From positions 2,179,555 to 2,243,554 of the forward strand of contig CP084167.1 in NCBI GenBank assembly GCA_021513715.1: 64,000 bases of DNA, written 5' to 3'. Below the pieces are notes generated by a model that made no database searches, was not told where the DNA came from, and was given only the letters and a program-made list of their open reading frames with translations. Within the stretch, counting starts at the first letter, position 1, and each line of letters begins with the position of its first letter. Positions 25,237 to 36,900 of the stretch are shown here, in pieces. The stretch comes from Candidatus Heimdallarchaeum endolithica (GTDB lineage Archaea > Asgardarchaeota > Heimdallarchaeia > Heimdallarchaeales > Heimdallarchaeaceae). A program made the translations under genes and the position numbers.

Positions 25237-26517
25237 ATGACTAGTGTTCATAAGCAGTATCTCGACAAGAATGTTTACGAAGCGACAATTGAGCGTTTAG
25301 AGCTTATACTAGATGAATTTGAAAAAGTATACATCTCTTTTTCAGGAGGAAAAGATTCTTCTGTTTTACTGCAAATATTATTAGAAGTAGCGGAGAGAAA
25401 GGGAAAACTACCTGTAGGTGCACTGTTTGTTGATCTGGAGGCACAGTATAAAGCTACTATCAGACATGTTGAAGAGATGATTATTGATAACCCAAAGGTT
25501 GAGCCCTATTGGATTTGTCTCCCTATTAATCTGCGTAATGCAGTATCAGTCTATCAGAGCCAATGGCAATGTTGGAACCCAGAAGAGAAAGAAAAATGGG
25601 TAAGAGAGATGCCGAAATATGATTGTGTCATCTCAGATGTAAACTTTTTTCCTTTTTTCCGTTATGGAATGGAATTTGAAGATTTTGTTCCAAAATTTGG
25701 AGAATGGTACGCGAAGGGAAAAAAGACCGCTTGTCTCGTAGCTATCAGAACAGACGAAAGTTTAAACCGCTTCAGAACAATTAAGAGCACAAAAAAGGAG
25801 ACGTACAAAGGGTTGGGATACTCAACAAAAATAAGTGAAAACGTCTATAACTTCTATCCTATTTACGATTGGAGAACAGAGGATATATGGACAGCAGTAG
25901 GTAAGTTCAACTTCAAATATAATAAAATATACGACCTAATATATATGAAAGGAAAATCTATACATGAAGCGAGAATATGCCAACCGTACGGAGACGACCA
26001 GAGAAAAGGGCTAGAACTATTCCGTTATACTGAACCAGATACATGGGCAAAGGTAGTAGAAAGGGTCTCGGGGGCGAATTATGGGAACATGTATGTCAAC
26101 ACCTACTTGATGGGAAGAAGAAAAGTAATCTTACCAGAGGGACATACATGGAAAAGCTATACAGAGTTCTTATTAAACACCTTACCCAGATTTGAAAAAG
26201 AGTGGTACTTAAGAAAATTCGATGTTTTCTTCAAATGGTGGGCGAAAAAAGGAAATTATTATTACCCGAGATATGATAGAGAAAAAGAAAAATTCGTTTA
26301 TGAAGTAATAGACGAACATAACTATGCAGATGGACTACCTAAAGTAATACCAGACTACGCAGAAAGGAAAATGGAAACAGAAAGAAAAGTGCCTTCGTGG
26401 AGAAGATTGGCAGAAGTGATAATAAAAAATGACAAACTGTGTAAAAGGTTAACTTTCTCAGGAACAGTAGGACAATATGCACTATACGAGCACTTGAGGG
26501 ATGTGTATGGATATTAA
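25237..26517 (+). CDS. PAPS-reductase-like protein of the IbrA/YbdN (DUF3440) type
   Basis: A 426-residue PP-loop protein. SGGKDSS at residues 36-42 is the ATP pyrophosphatase loop of phosphoadenosine-phosphosulfate reductase-like enzymes, followed by the strand VGALFVDLEAQY. The long C-terminal part (SIHEARICQPYGDDQRKGLELF, NTLPRFEKEWYLRKF) matches the arrangement of the DUF3440 group, where E. coli YbdN and IbrA belong. Those proteins are encoded with a ParB-like partner, exactly as here. Their reaction is unknown; IbrAB is reported as a regulator of surface immunoglobulin-binding proteins in E. coli. No ribosome binding site is obvious, and a TTATAATAATAATAG element lies very close to the ATG. 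The gene is probably horizontally acquired. Confidence 0.85.
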   Translation: MTSVHKQYLDKNVYEATIERLELILDEFEKVYISFSGGKDSSVLLQILLEVAERKGKLPVGALFVDLEAQYKATIRHVEEMIIDNPKVEPYWICLPINLRNAVSVYQSQWQCWNPEEKEKWVREMPKYDCVISDVNFFPFFRYGMEFEDFVPKFGEWYAKGKKTACLVAIRTDESLNRFRTIKSTKKETYKGLGYSTKISENVYNFYPIYDWRTEDIWTAVGKFNFKYNKIYDLIYMKGKSIHEARICQPYGDDQRKGLELFRYTEPDTWAKVVERVSGANYGNMYVNTYLMGRRKVILPEGHTWKSYTEFLLNTLPRFEKEWYLRKFDVFFKWWAKKGNYYYPRYDREKEKFVYEVIDEHNYADGLPKVIPDYAERKMETERKVPSWRRLAEVIIKNDKLCKRLTFSGTVGQYALYEHLRDVYGY

Positions 26518-27133
26518 AAAAATAAATCAAAAAATAGAAAAAATAAAAGAAGAAATGAAGTTTCTGGAAGAACTAGAACTAGAAGAAAAAGTAGAAGCAA
26601 TAAACAAACTAAAAATAGCACTAGCAGAATATAGCCCATTCGAAGAACCAGTAGACGTGGTAATGTGGGTGAAAGCGGAAAATGTAGTGGCAAACGATTA
26701 CAACCCAAATAGAGTAGCACCACCAGAAATGAAATTACTAAAACTGTCAATAGAACAAGACGGATTCACACAACCAATAGTAGGTTATAAAGCAGATGGA
26801 GCAGTAATAATAGTAGACGGGTTCCACAGAAACAGAGTAGGAAGAGAAGAAGAAAAAATAAGAAAAAGATTACATGGATACTTGCCGATAACAGTGATAG
26901 ATAAACCACTAAGAGAAAGAATGGCGTCAACAATAAGACACAACAGAGCAAGAGGAACACACCAGATAGGATCAATGGCAGAACTGGTAGCAGAACTACA
27001 CTTCATGGGGTGGAGCGATAAAAAAATAGCAGAACAACTAGGAATGGAAAAAGATGAAGTACTAAGGTTCAAACAATTCAAAGGATTAGGAGACCTGTTC
27101 AAAAACAGGCAATTCTCAAAAGCATGGCAATAA
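26507..27133 (+). CDS. ParB-like protein of the IbrB/YbdM type
   Basis: A 208-residue ParB/sulfiredoxin-fold protein. After an N-terminal coiled coil (about 1-40), the ParB domain has VVANDYNPNRV, LKLSIEQDGFTQPIVG and VDGFHRNRVG, the last being the GxHR nucleotide-binding motif. A helix-turn-helix follows (WSDKKIAEQLGMEKDEVLRF). GAGGG at 26496-26500 is about 6 nt before the ATG at 26507; another ATG at 26501 would abut it. It overlaps the PAPS-reductase-like gene by 11 nt, so the two are translated together. The pair matches IbrA/IbrB. Its last nine codons are part of a 37-bp tandem repeat that continues past the stop, so the C-terminus may have been remodelled by slippage. Confidence 0.88.
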   Translation: MDIKKINQKIEKIKEEMKFLEELELEEKVEAINKLKIALAEYSPFEEPVDVVMWVKAENVVANDYNPNRVAPPEMKLLKLSIEQDGFTQPIVGYKADGAVIIVDGFHRNRVGREEEKIRKRLHGYLPITVIDKPLRERMASTIRHNRARGTHQIGSMAELVAELHFMGWSDKKIAEQLGMEKDEVLRFKQFKGLGDLFKNRQFSKAWQ

Positions 27134-27250
27134 AGGAGAAAACAGGCAATTCTCAAAAGCATGGCAATAAAGGAGAAAACAGGAAATTCTCAAAAGCATG
27201 GCAATAAAGGAGAAAACAGGAAATTCTCAAAAGCATGGCAATAAAGGAGA
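27103..27250 (+). repeat. 37-bp tandem repeat covering the end of the ParB-like gene
   Basis: Four head-to-tail copies with an exact period of 37 bp; AGCATGGCAATAAAGGAG recurs at 27121, 27158, 27195 and 27232. The first copy contains the last codons (RQFSKAWQ) and stop of the ParB-like gene; the others lie beyond it. One base differs between early and late copies (GGCAATT versus GGAAATT). There are no spacers, so it is not a CRISPR array. Confidence 0.92.
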
Positions 27251-27866
27251 AAAAGATAAGCAGAGATAAGCAGAGATAAGGAAGAAAGGAAAGAAAAAAA
27301 GAAAATAAGTATAAAGAGAAAAAATAATGAAGAAAATAAAACCTTAACACAATTGAGAATTAGAAAATAATAAGCAAGAAATGAATGCACTTTTCTAATT
27401 AACTCGGATTTTTATACAAAATTTTGGCAATGTAATCTAACACTCAAGAAAGGAATATGCGGAAAAGAGGAAAAACTAACAATCATTGAGACATGAATGA
27501 GATAGTTGGAATAAAATAGAATAAAATAGAATAAAATAGAATAAAATAAAAATGATGATGGCTTACTGTTTCTTTATTTGACTTGATTGTATGATTATTT
27601 TATTCAAAAGTCTAATGCGTTTAAATCAGATAAGTAAGATCAACTATTGAAAAATCTAATTAAAAACCTATTTTTGTAAGTTTTATGAAGAAGGATGATA
27701 GTATACAATTGCTTAGATCACAAATCTAATACTGATAAAAAAAAAAAGAAAAAGAAAAAGAAAAAAAAGTAGCTGTAAGGGAACCTGAAAGATTACCTCC
27801 TATGGAAAAAGAGAAAAAAAAGAAAAAGAATTAGAAAAAATGTTTTTAGAAAAATTGAGACAAATA
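27251..27866. other. Gene-free, low-complexity gap
   Basis: Purine-rich tracts at 27270-27330 and 27736-27835, and four copies of an AATAAAATAG decamer at about 27509-27550. A short frame at about 27770-27833 reads VAVREPERLPPMEKEKKKKKN and stops, which could be the end of a lost gene. Nothing else is supportable. Confidence 0.5.
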
Positions 27867-27934
27867 AAAAAGTCCAATGATAACAAGAACTCCAAGCAAT
27901 GAAAAACAGAGAGTAAATAAAGAGAATAAGAGGG
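27867..27934 (+). repeat. Repeat B, copy 2
   Basis: Second copy of the 68-bp repeat at 25111-25178, in the same orientation, with three substitutions. It ends 16 bp before the stop of the giant gene on the other strand. The conserved ATG at 27877 again opens MITRTPSNEKQR, but its downstream reading frame simply runs antisense through the giant gene. Repeat A is absent here. Confidence 0.85.
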
Positions 27935-27949
27935 AGGAGCCTATTGAAT

Positions 27950-30900
27950 TTATTTTGGTTTATTTTTTTTCATTTCTGTTGTTATTGCCTCCCATATCCT
28001 ATAATAAAAAGTCATACCTAGTTTCACATTTTCATATTTTTGTATTTTATATCTTATATCTTGCGGATTTTCGTTGTAGTAATTTTTTATATCATAATAA
28101 TTTTCTATTGTTCCGTATACATCTTCCCATATCAAGTATTCTTTGTACATTGTTTTCAGTGCTTCTTCATAGTTCATTAATCCATATTTTGTTATTGGAT
28201 AGATTAATCCTTTTTTTACATCATTGTTTTTCTTGTATGAAATAGCTACACGATGAAAAGTACCTCCTTCATCTTCTACAAGCTTTAAATTTAATTTATC
28301 GTATTTTTTATATAAACAAAACACATTCACTGAGTTAGTTAATTCTTCCATTGATATTTTTACTTCTTCTACATTTTCTTCTTCTGCTTTCATGTATGCT
28401 AGTGCTATTAAAGAATTCAACATTTCTATTGATATTCCCATCTCATTTTTTGTTTCTCCAAAAAGTCCCTTTAGTCCTTCCGCTGTTACCAGGTAGTCTA
28501 TTCTTCCATATTTTGTTATGTCTTTTTGTAAGTTTATTGTATCTCCTGTTTGTATTTCTCCTATTATTCCTTTTATTTTTTCCAACATCTCTTTATAGTG
28601 CTTATTGTATAGTTCTTGGTTTATTTCTGCTACTTTTTTCATTTCTTTATCTATTATTTCATTCATTATCTTTAGCACTTTTCTTGTTCCTTTTTCTCCC
28701 CCATGGAATGATATGCATATTGTATAATCATCTTTTGTTCTTTTGCTTAATTTTTTTGTTTGTATTATTTCTACGAATCTATAATTATTCACCTTATTTT
28801 CTTTTAATCTTATTAAAAACACCATGTATAAACTTCTTGTATCTTCTGTTACTTCTGGTATGTATACTCTTTCTCCAAATATACTCTTTAGTTTACTTCT
28901 TACTATTTCTAATTGCTCTTTGTACGTCTTATAATCTATTTTTTCTCCTTCCAGTTCTCCACTGTTTTCTTTGTTATACCATTTACCCAACTTTGTCTCT
29001 AGTATTATTTTTTCTATTATTGCTCTTATGTAACCGTTCTCGTTTATCAAGAATTCCATATTCTTATCTAATACTATTTTATCTACATTACGCATTAGCG
29101 TTACCAGTTCACTTATTTTACTTTTTATTTTTACACTTCTTCCTTCATTATTAGCGGTATATCTTACTATCTGACTTTTTATTCCTGGATTTTTCTTTGT
29201 TAATTGTGCTAACAGATCATCATCTTCTACTAGTAGTGTTTCTACTACGTCTATTTCGTAGTTATATTCCTTTCTTCCTGTTGTAAAAATGTTTATTTCT
29301 TCTTCTGTTAACTGATCTTTAAACGCTTCGTAATAACCTATAGGTGTCAACACATTTTCTAGTATTTGTGCTAGTTTATTGTTTACTTCTGCTGGTGATA
29401 TTGGAGAATTCACGTTATTTACTATTAAAAAGCTATTAACCATTTTATTTATCCTTTCTTTTGGGTTAAACAGGCTAGCCATTTCTTTTAATCTTTTTAG
29501 TTCTATTATTCTCTCGTTTATTTCGTTTCTTAACTTTATCATTAATTCTTCATCTATTTTTGCTTCACTTGTAAAGAGTATTTTTGCTAATTGTTCTACT
29601 ATTTGATAATCTTCTTCCTTTGCTTTTTCTATTTCTGCTTTATCATCCATTCTGTTTATTACTTCTAAATATTTTTTCATTTCTTCTACTGCATCATTTA
29701 CATTCATAGGTCTTTTATCTATGATAATCTTGCCGTCCTTATTTATATCCATCTCTAATGCTAGGACATTTTTATTTTTCAAAAATTTGCTAAAATAAAG
29801 GGCATTATCAGATATCGCTTTCCATATTTCCGCTTTACTTAATTTTAGATTCTTTTCTAAAATTGTAAATGTATCATAGGTACTTACTTCTTGTATATTA
29901 TTTAGTTGTTGTGCTAGATTTACGATTTGTTGTTCTTTACCTGTTAGTGCATTTTTCCCATTTAATTTTGAATTTATTGGCCAATAAATCATTTCTCCTT
30001 TACTATCCTTAATTATTTTTCCATCCCTATCTTGTAATATTAGCACAGGTATCAATTCATTATTTTTCTCTATTACTACTCTTATTCGTGCCCAAGTATC
30101 TAGTCCTATACCATTTTTCAGTTCGATTTCTTTTCCATCAAAGGAATATAGTTTATAATTTATAGGTTCACTTTTTTCTATCTCTGTAATTCTGTTTTCG
30201 TCAACTTTTAAGGTGTATTTTATATGTTCTGTTGGTATATAATCCGTTTTTATTATACGCACACTTTTTTCATCTTTAGCATATTCAGAATTGAAACAGT
30301 CTAAATATTCTGCTTTACTTACTACTTTTTCTTGACCATTTTCAATAGTCGTATAAAATACAATAACATATCCTTTTGTATGTGATGTTATAAAATATGC
30401 TTTAGCATTCTCCCCGAAATCAGTCCTGAATTTTTCATTCAAGCTGTTAGTATCTATTACATTTAATATCCCTCTAACAGCTATTTTGAGACGTTCTGTG
30501 CTTTTTATTGGTTGAAATTGTAAGTATTTTCCTTTTGCTGTTATATCGTTATTTTTCTTATCTACTACCTGTACATAATCTAGTAATGTTGAATAACCCG
30601 TGCTTGCATGATAGCTTATTTTATATCCTAGCATCGCCATAGCCATTTCATCTGTTGTAATCTTGTTAGTCTGGCCACAGAAAAGGTAATTTACTACTCC
30701 TAACAGAGTTGAAAATATACCCGTATTACTAGCTATATTTCTTGGTCTATAATCCACTTCCTTCTTTATTATATGATTTAGTAATTTTGAAGTTAAATAT
30801 GCTTCCTTATTTGTATAATCATATGCTAAAGGAAAATTGTCTAGCAAACCTGCAGTTAGATAGTATGCAAAATTATACTTCCCCTTATGTGTGAATGAAG

Positions 30901-33900
30901 TTTGTAAATCATTATTAGAAAGATACTTTAGTTCTACAAAGTTTCCCCCTGTTGTTATAAGATCTATCCCCACGTAATTTTCTGCTATTTTGTCTTGGGG
31001 GTTAATTAACTCAATAGTACTTTTTAAGATCGTATTTTTCAAGTTGACATTAAAGGGTTTTTTTTCTCCCTCTTTTAGAGATTCTTTAATGGAAATAAAT
31101 GGATTCTTAGAATCTAAAGTATTGTAAAGTATTTTATCTGTTTTTCTTAATAATTCTTTCAAGATGTTTATTGATTTTTCTGCTGCAACTTTGGTTGTGG
31201 ATGTAGATTCTTTTTCTTTTATGTTTTCGAATAGTTTTTGTGTAAGTTCCTTGTATAAGAACATTCGTTGTAATAAGGTAAAAAGAGGAATAACAGACTT
31301 AAGTTGGGAGTGATAAGTAAATTCTTCAGTGCCATCTGTTGTTGGATCAAACAGCTTAACTAGTAAACTTTGTCCATAGCCATTTTCTTTTAGCCAATTG
31401 AAAAATTTCACATCTAGGTTTTCTGAGAATATGTCTAGTAATTCTTCTTTATTTATTATTCCTGCCAATCTATCAGGAAGTTCAACGTAACGAATAAAAA
31501 ATTCAGGAGATCTACTATGTGTTCTTTTTAGTTCTTTTATTGTTTTTTCTGTTATTTCTTCTAGTTCTTTTTCTGTTATTGTTGGATTCAGTTTTCTTTT
31601 CATTTCTTTTACATTTTCAATTGTTTTATCCCAATCTACGAATGAATTACGAACTAAGCATATTCCTTCACTTTTTATTGCTTCAAAAACATTAAAATGA
31701 TCCAACAGATCAAGACTTTCTTTAAAGGACAGTTTACTATCTATTATCCCTGCTCCAGTGGTTTTCAGGTCTTGAATTTTATCTATTTTTGTTCCTTCTG
31801 GAGTAACTGAGTATACTGGGTATACTCCTTCATTTTGCACGTTTAGAGCCGTTATATAACTTAATGACAAGTATTTTAGTGGAGCCTCCATTATCAAATT
31901 TTGAGTGTTTTGCATTATCAATTGGGCTGTTACTCTTGATTTCAGCATTAGTTCTACTAGTTCTTGTGCTTTTATTGGCTTTCCACTTAGCAGTTCGTTG
32001 TTTACCCATTTTCTGAGTACGAATGCCGCTACTACATCTATATCAGTTGCTTTGCTGAAAAGTTCTGCTGCTTCTTTTACTATTGTGTTTATACCCATTA
32101 AAGGTGCAGAATAAGTAAGAAGTAACAATTTCTGTGGTAGAAAAATAGTAATTTGGGCAAAAGTGTTGACATATTTCAATAATCTTAGAGTGAGAGCAAT
32201 TTTACCTCCACTATCTAAAAGACTCAAGAATTTGTTGCGTTTAGTGATAAATTTAATTATCCGTCTTTCAGCAAAACTTCCAACATTGCTTATGAATCTT
32301 ATAAAACCTTTTGTTGTTTTTGTTGTAATTCTTGAAGCTTTTGTCATTGAATTCAATAAATCTTTTGTTGGAGATTGTGTAGGTGTGGGGGCAAAGAAAC
32401 AAATAATATTGATAATATCCATTGGTATTTGGGATAAAGCCATTGCTCTAACAAAAGCGTCAGGAGCACAGACAGAGTCTCTTATATCAGCTAGCAAAGC
32501 TGTAACACTGAAAGTATTAACTAGCATTTCCCAGAAAGCTAAAGCTTCAAAATCGGAAAGTTTGGTCTTTTTTCCATTGAAATAGTGGAAGTAATCTAGG
32601 CTTACATACCAATCATAATCTCCAGAATCAGTTAGAGAAGGTACGGCTATAATGAAGTAACCATCATCAAAATCTTCATGTCCATCAGAATAAGCTTCTT
32701 GTACTGAATAGACTTTAATAGAATAAGGGCCATATTTCATTAATTGTTCTTTGAAATGGTAGTACATGTAAGCATCTCTTTTATTCATGTTGTAGTGTTC
32801 AGGAGTGTACTCTTCATTTGTCATCCAATCAATCATTTTCCAGTTACCACTTTTTGCCCAATCTTGTAATATTTCCTCCATTTCGTAGTCAGGTACAAGG
32901 GGTAAATACTTAGAAGGTTCAGAACCATCACGTGGTTTAAGTTCTGGTTCATTTTTAACTAAAATGGAGTCGAGATACCAGTCCCAATAATCATTTATAC
33001 AAAGCAATGATTTAGTTTTTTCGCTAGTGTCAAATATTTCTCCTTTTGCCAATCCTGCTCCACGGGTTGTTCCTAACATCAACCCCCAAAGCAAGATAAA
33101 AGTAGACTTCCATCCTCGATAATCTTCTTCAGAGAGGACAGAGTCATCTCCATCATTACCTCTCCAATTACCAAATAAACCTTTGATCAATCCGCCAGAG
33201 CGGAAGAAAATACTAAACATCTGTTTAAGAGGGAGTAGAAAAGATTTCACTCCCATAGTGAATTTTGACCAACCTTTGAGCTCTTTGGTTCTATCCCAGA
33301 AAGTGAGAGGATAACTAGTGGTGAAATAGGTAAGGATGTCTGATGAATGTATAGCAAACTCTATTATTCCTGCAGAAACATCATAGATAAGTGTACCATT
33401 CTCGTCATAAAACTCTGCGGGGATATCTTCCCAAGTATAATCTGCACCTAGAATTTCATCAAAAATAGTCAAGCTCACCACATCTGTAGGTAAATCCATA
33501 TCTACTAACATAATATTCTGGTGAAGATAAGCGATTGCGATCTGAAAAGAGCTAATGAAATCGTTTTTTACATTCCCATAAAGAGAGGGAAGAATGTTGG
33601 TGTTTGTCCACACTTCAGGAGTAGCTAATCCTTCTCCTATCGTGCGTTCTGTTGTTTCATTTATCCATTCTCTTACAAATTCGCAGTTATCTATTTGATT
33701 AGCGGAAGGAAGACCAAACATTGCGTTAGTATTATAAGCATATACTCTACCTCTAGTGTTAACCATCTCTAGACCATAGCTTTCTTTTGAAACTAGGTCA
33801 GTATGATAGGTGTAGAGAGTGTGGCTTTGTTCATCATAAATGTAGTTACGAGAATAAGTTTCATTTTTTTCCGTAAGGTATAAGTAAGAGGAATCGATTT

Positions 33901-36900
33901 TGGGTCTATACATTTCTAATTCAAAATTATCAAATTGGACAGTTGTGCGAAGAGCATAAGTTTGAGTCAAATTATTATTATAGTCTAACGTATTTTCAAT
34001 AAGATAATCTTTTGTCAGTTTGAAATCAGTAGAGTTAAGAGGGTCAATAAAGGTTAAAGTTTCTTTTTCTTCTTCTTTTTCTAAATCTATGGATATGGAA
34101 CGAGCTTCAGAGATGTCGACATTAAGACTAGAGTTATATTGAGAAGAGAGATCGAGAGAGAGACCTGCAACTGTCTCTAAATGAATTTTATCTCTAGAAC
34201 TTGTAGGTACACCATAACGGTATGCACTAGTAACAGGGTCAACCAATGTTTCATTTGCTCCAGGAATAATAGAACAGTCTTCAATATCTGGGACACCAAA
34301 ACCGTCGTAAAGTTTAGGTATCCACTCAGAATCTATTCCTGGGTCATATTGACTGTTGTTGTTTCTATCTTGGAAATACCAGTATTCGACAAAACTGTAC
34401 ATTCCCACCAAGAAAGAAAAAGGTTGAACAAAGGAGTGACTTGTTCCCTTATCTAATACTATTGCATAATTCATCTGGAAAAGAAGAAATTTCCAGTTGT
34501 ATTTGGTACCATTAGTAGGGGTGATAAGATTACCTTCTTCATCATACCATTTCTTACCTTTGTATAATTCCTCAACTCCTGAAATACCAGTGAAGTAAAC
34601 TCTCCAATGGTGGTATGTTCCATAGCTATCGACATAGAATCCTCCTTTGTAAACATTGTAGGGGTTGAGAGGAATAGTATCTATAGTTTGCATTTTAGAG
34701 TAGGCAAAAGTTTTAGTATCAGACTTTTTGCGAGTAAAATCGACTTCTAGTTGGTTATTAAACCGAATAGTATTTTTAGCTAAAACATTAGAATAGTCGA
34801 CATGCACTTCATCAGGTTCTACAAAGTTGTGAATTAAATCCCAACAAGGTTCAATTATTGCTCCAAAAAAGGCGTTTTCTTCACTTACACGTTCTAAGAT
34901 TAGACTTATTTGATGAATGCCCTTTTTATTTAGGAATATGGTAGAAGGAGGAGAACTGTAGTGATCTAAAACTGAACTTTCATTTACTTCTCCTTTTGCT
35001 ACTCCTGCCCACAAAGCAACTTCGCGGTTATCCCTTATATCTCCGTATACTTCCCAAGGTTCAGTTTTTCTATTTAACCCTTCACTATTGAGAGGAATAA
35101 GTAGTTTATCTCCGTAAAAGGTTATTTCATTCCACATAGCTTCGTTGTCCATAACTAAGGGGATACCATCAATCATCAACTGTTTAATAACTATTGTTTC
35201 ATGAGTAAAAGCGATGATAAGTTCGCTTTCATTTATATCTTGTGTAAAGTCTACACAAGTAACAAGGGCTACTTGTTGTCCCGCATGAACAGAATAAGGC
35301 AATTCTCCAAGACTGAAAACTCCATATTCATCTTCTAAACTTATTTTTTCAAAAACGAAACGTTCTTCATTATTCAAGAGAAAAGTTTCTCCTTCCAAAG
35401 GCATAGTTCGAGAAAGTAGATGAGTTATAGCTGCTGTCGATTCCCCGTCGTTGTAATAAGCATTAGAGACTAACCACTCACGTATACGGTTATTATTCTC
35501 TCCTGCATTAAGTTGTACTATTCCATCGCTCATATAACTTATTCTTATTTTCTTGGGGAAAGAATAAACAGGAAAGATAAGGTGAAGGAATAAAGGAGTG
35601 AGTTCAGTTTGAGGGGTGAAGAAACGAGTAGATGAACCCATTCCTAGTTCTTGTTTTTTCATTATAGTTGCAAAACCTGTGGAAAGGACAAATATACCGT
35701 TTGTTTCTATTTCAAAAAAGACTTTACTTGAAGTGAAATCAGAAGTAAGATAAAGAACAAGATCGTAAGTTATGTGAGTTTGATTGTCTATAAACTCATG
35801 ATAAACGAATACTTCATCCAGATTTATCCATCCATCAAGAGAGACGTTATATTGTTGCCATTTTAGTTCTCCAACAAAAGATTGAGTGTCTTTATTTACT
35901 GCAGAAACTCTAGCTCCAGCATAAGGATATCTTCCAGCTACTAAATTGTTATATACACGAAATTCAGTGAGGTAGAAGGTTGTGTCAGGAGTAACGGTGA
36001 ACTCTACTTTTTGTTTTTCCGTTGAAAATCCTCCGTATCCATAGTCGGCATAAGTTTCATATTCTGAGAGATCAAAGGAAGCAGGATAAGTGTCAGTCTT
36101 CTTGATGTAAAGAATAAGTTGGAAAAGATCTATTCTGAAATAACTCCACTTTCCTTCCTCTTTTGTACAAGTAAGAGTAACAGTGAAAAGGTTACTTTGT
36201 GAATCGTAAGAATATGCTCCTGTATCTCGTTCAGAATCATTCATACCAAAATTGAGAGTGAGTAAAACGGGGTATCTCTCGTTAGTATGTATATCTGTAA
36301 GGAAAAAGGGAGTGTCGAAAGTAATATTTCCTTTTCCTTTGGCAAATCCTTCTAGTACAAAGTTCTCTCTTTTATCTGGTAGAGGAAGATAACCACCGAT
36401 AGGTAGAGAGAATTTCGTTACTTTCTGTTGTAACTCTTGGTCATGAACAATTTGCTGTCCTCCCGTGTATTTGACTGGGACATATTTAGCGCTCTCGTAG
36501 TCGTTTACTTGTGGAACATAAAGGAAAGAAGAGGCATGCTGCTCATTTTCTATCATAAGGTGAAATATCGCGCTAATACGTTTGGAAGTGAGAGTAATTC
36601 GTAAAGGTTTCTTGTAATCGAACTCTGTTTCAAAAGTATAAGTATACTTTCTCCGCTCCAAAGAAGAAGAGATTTGTTCCCACTTCAGAGTCTGAGTCTC
36701 GCTTGTTCTATGTTGATCTGTAACGGTTACTGAAACTTCAGAATAGATATCATAAACGGTACATCCGAAAACGGTTATAACGACTTTCTTGAGTAACTTG
36801 TTTTTTATGCTTGTCGCTCCTGAAAGGTCTTCCTCTTTAACTATTTTTTCATCTATTTGGTCGTCATCAAAATCTTCTTCTATTCCTCCAAAATATAGAT

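Noticed and set aside
27103..27250. Possible CRISPR-like array
   Set aside because: The 37-bp units are contiguous with no variable spacers, and the first is part of a coding sequence.
26514..27390. Several Leu/Phe-rich minus-strand frames
   Set aside because: Shadows of the ParB-like gene and of low-complexity purine repeats.
27877..28245. Plus-strand ORF beginning MITRTPSNEKQR
   Set aside because: Only its first ~20 codons are conserved repeat B; the rest runs antisense through the giant gene.
28351..29154. A long plus-strand frame of 267 codons
   Set aside because: It is Leu/Phe-rich antisense of the giant gene, which has clear domain logic on the other strand.
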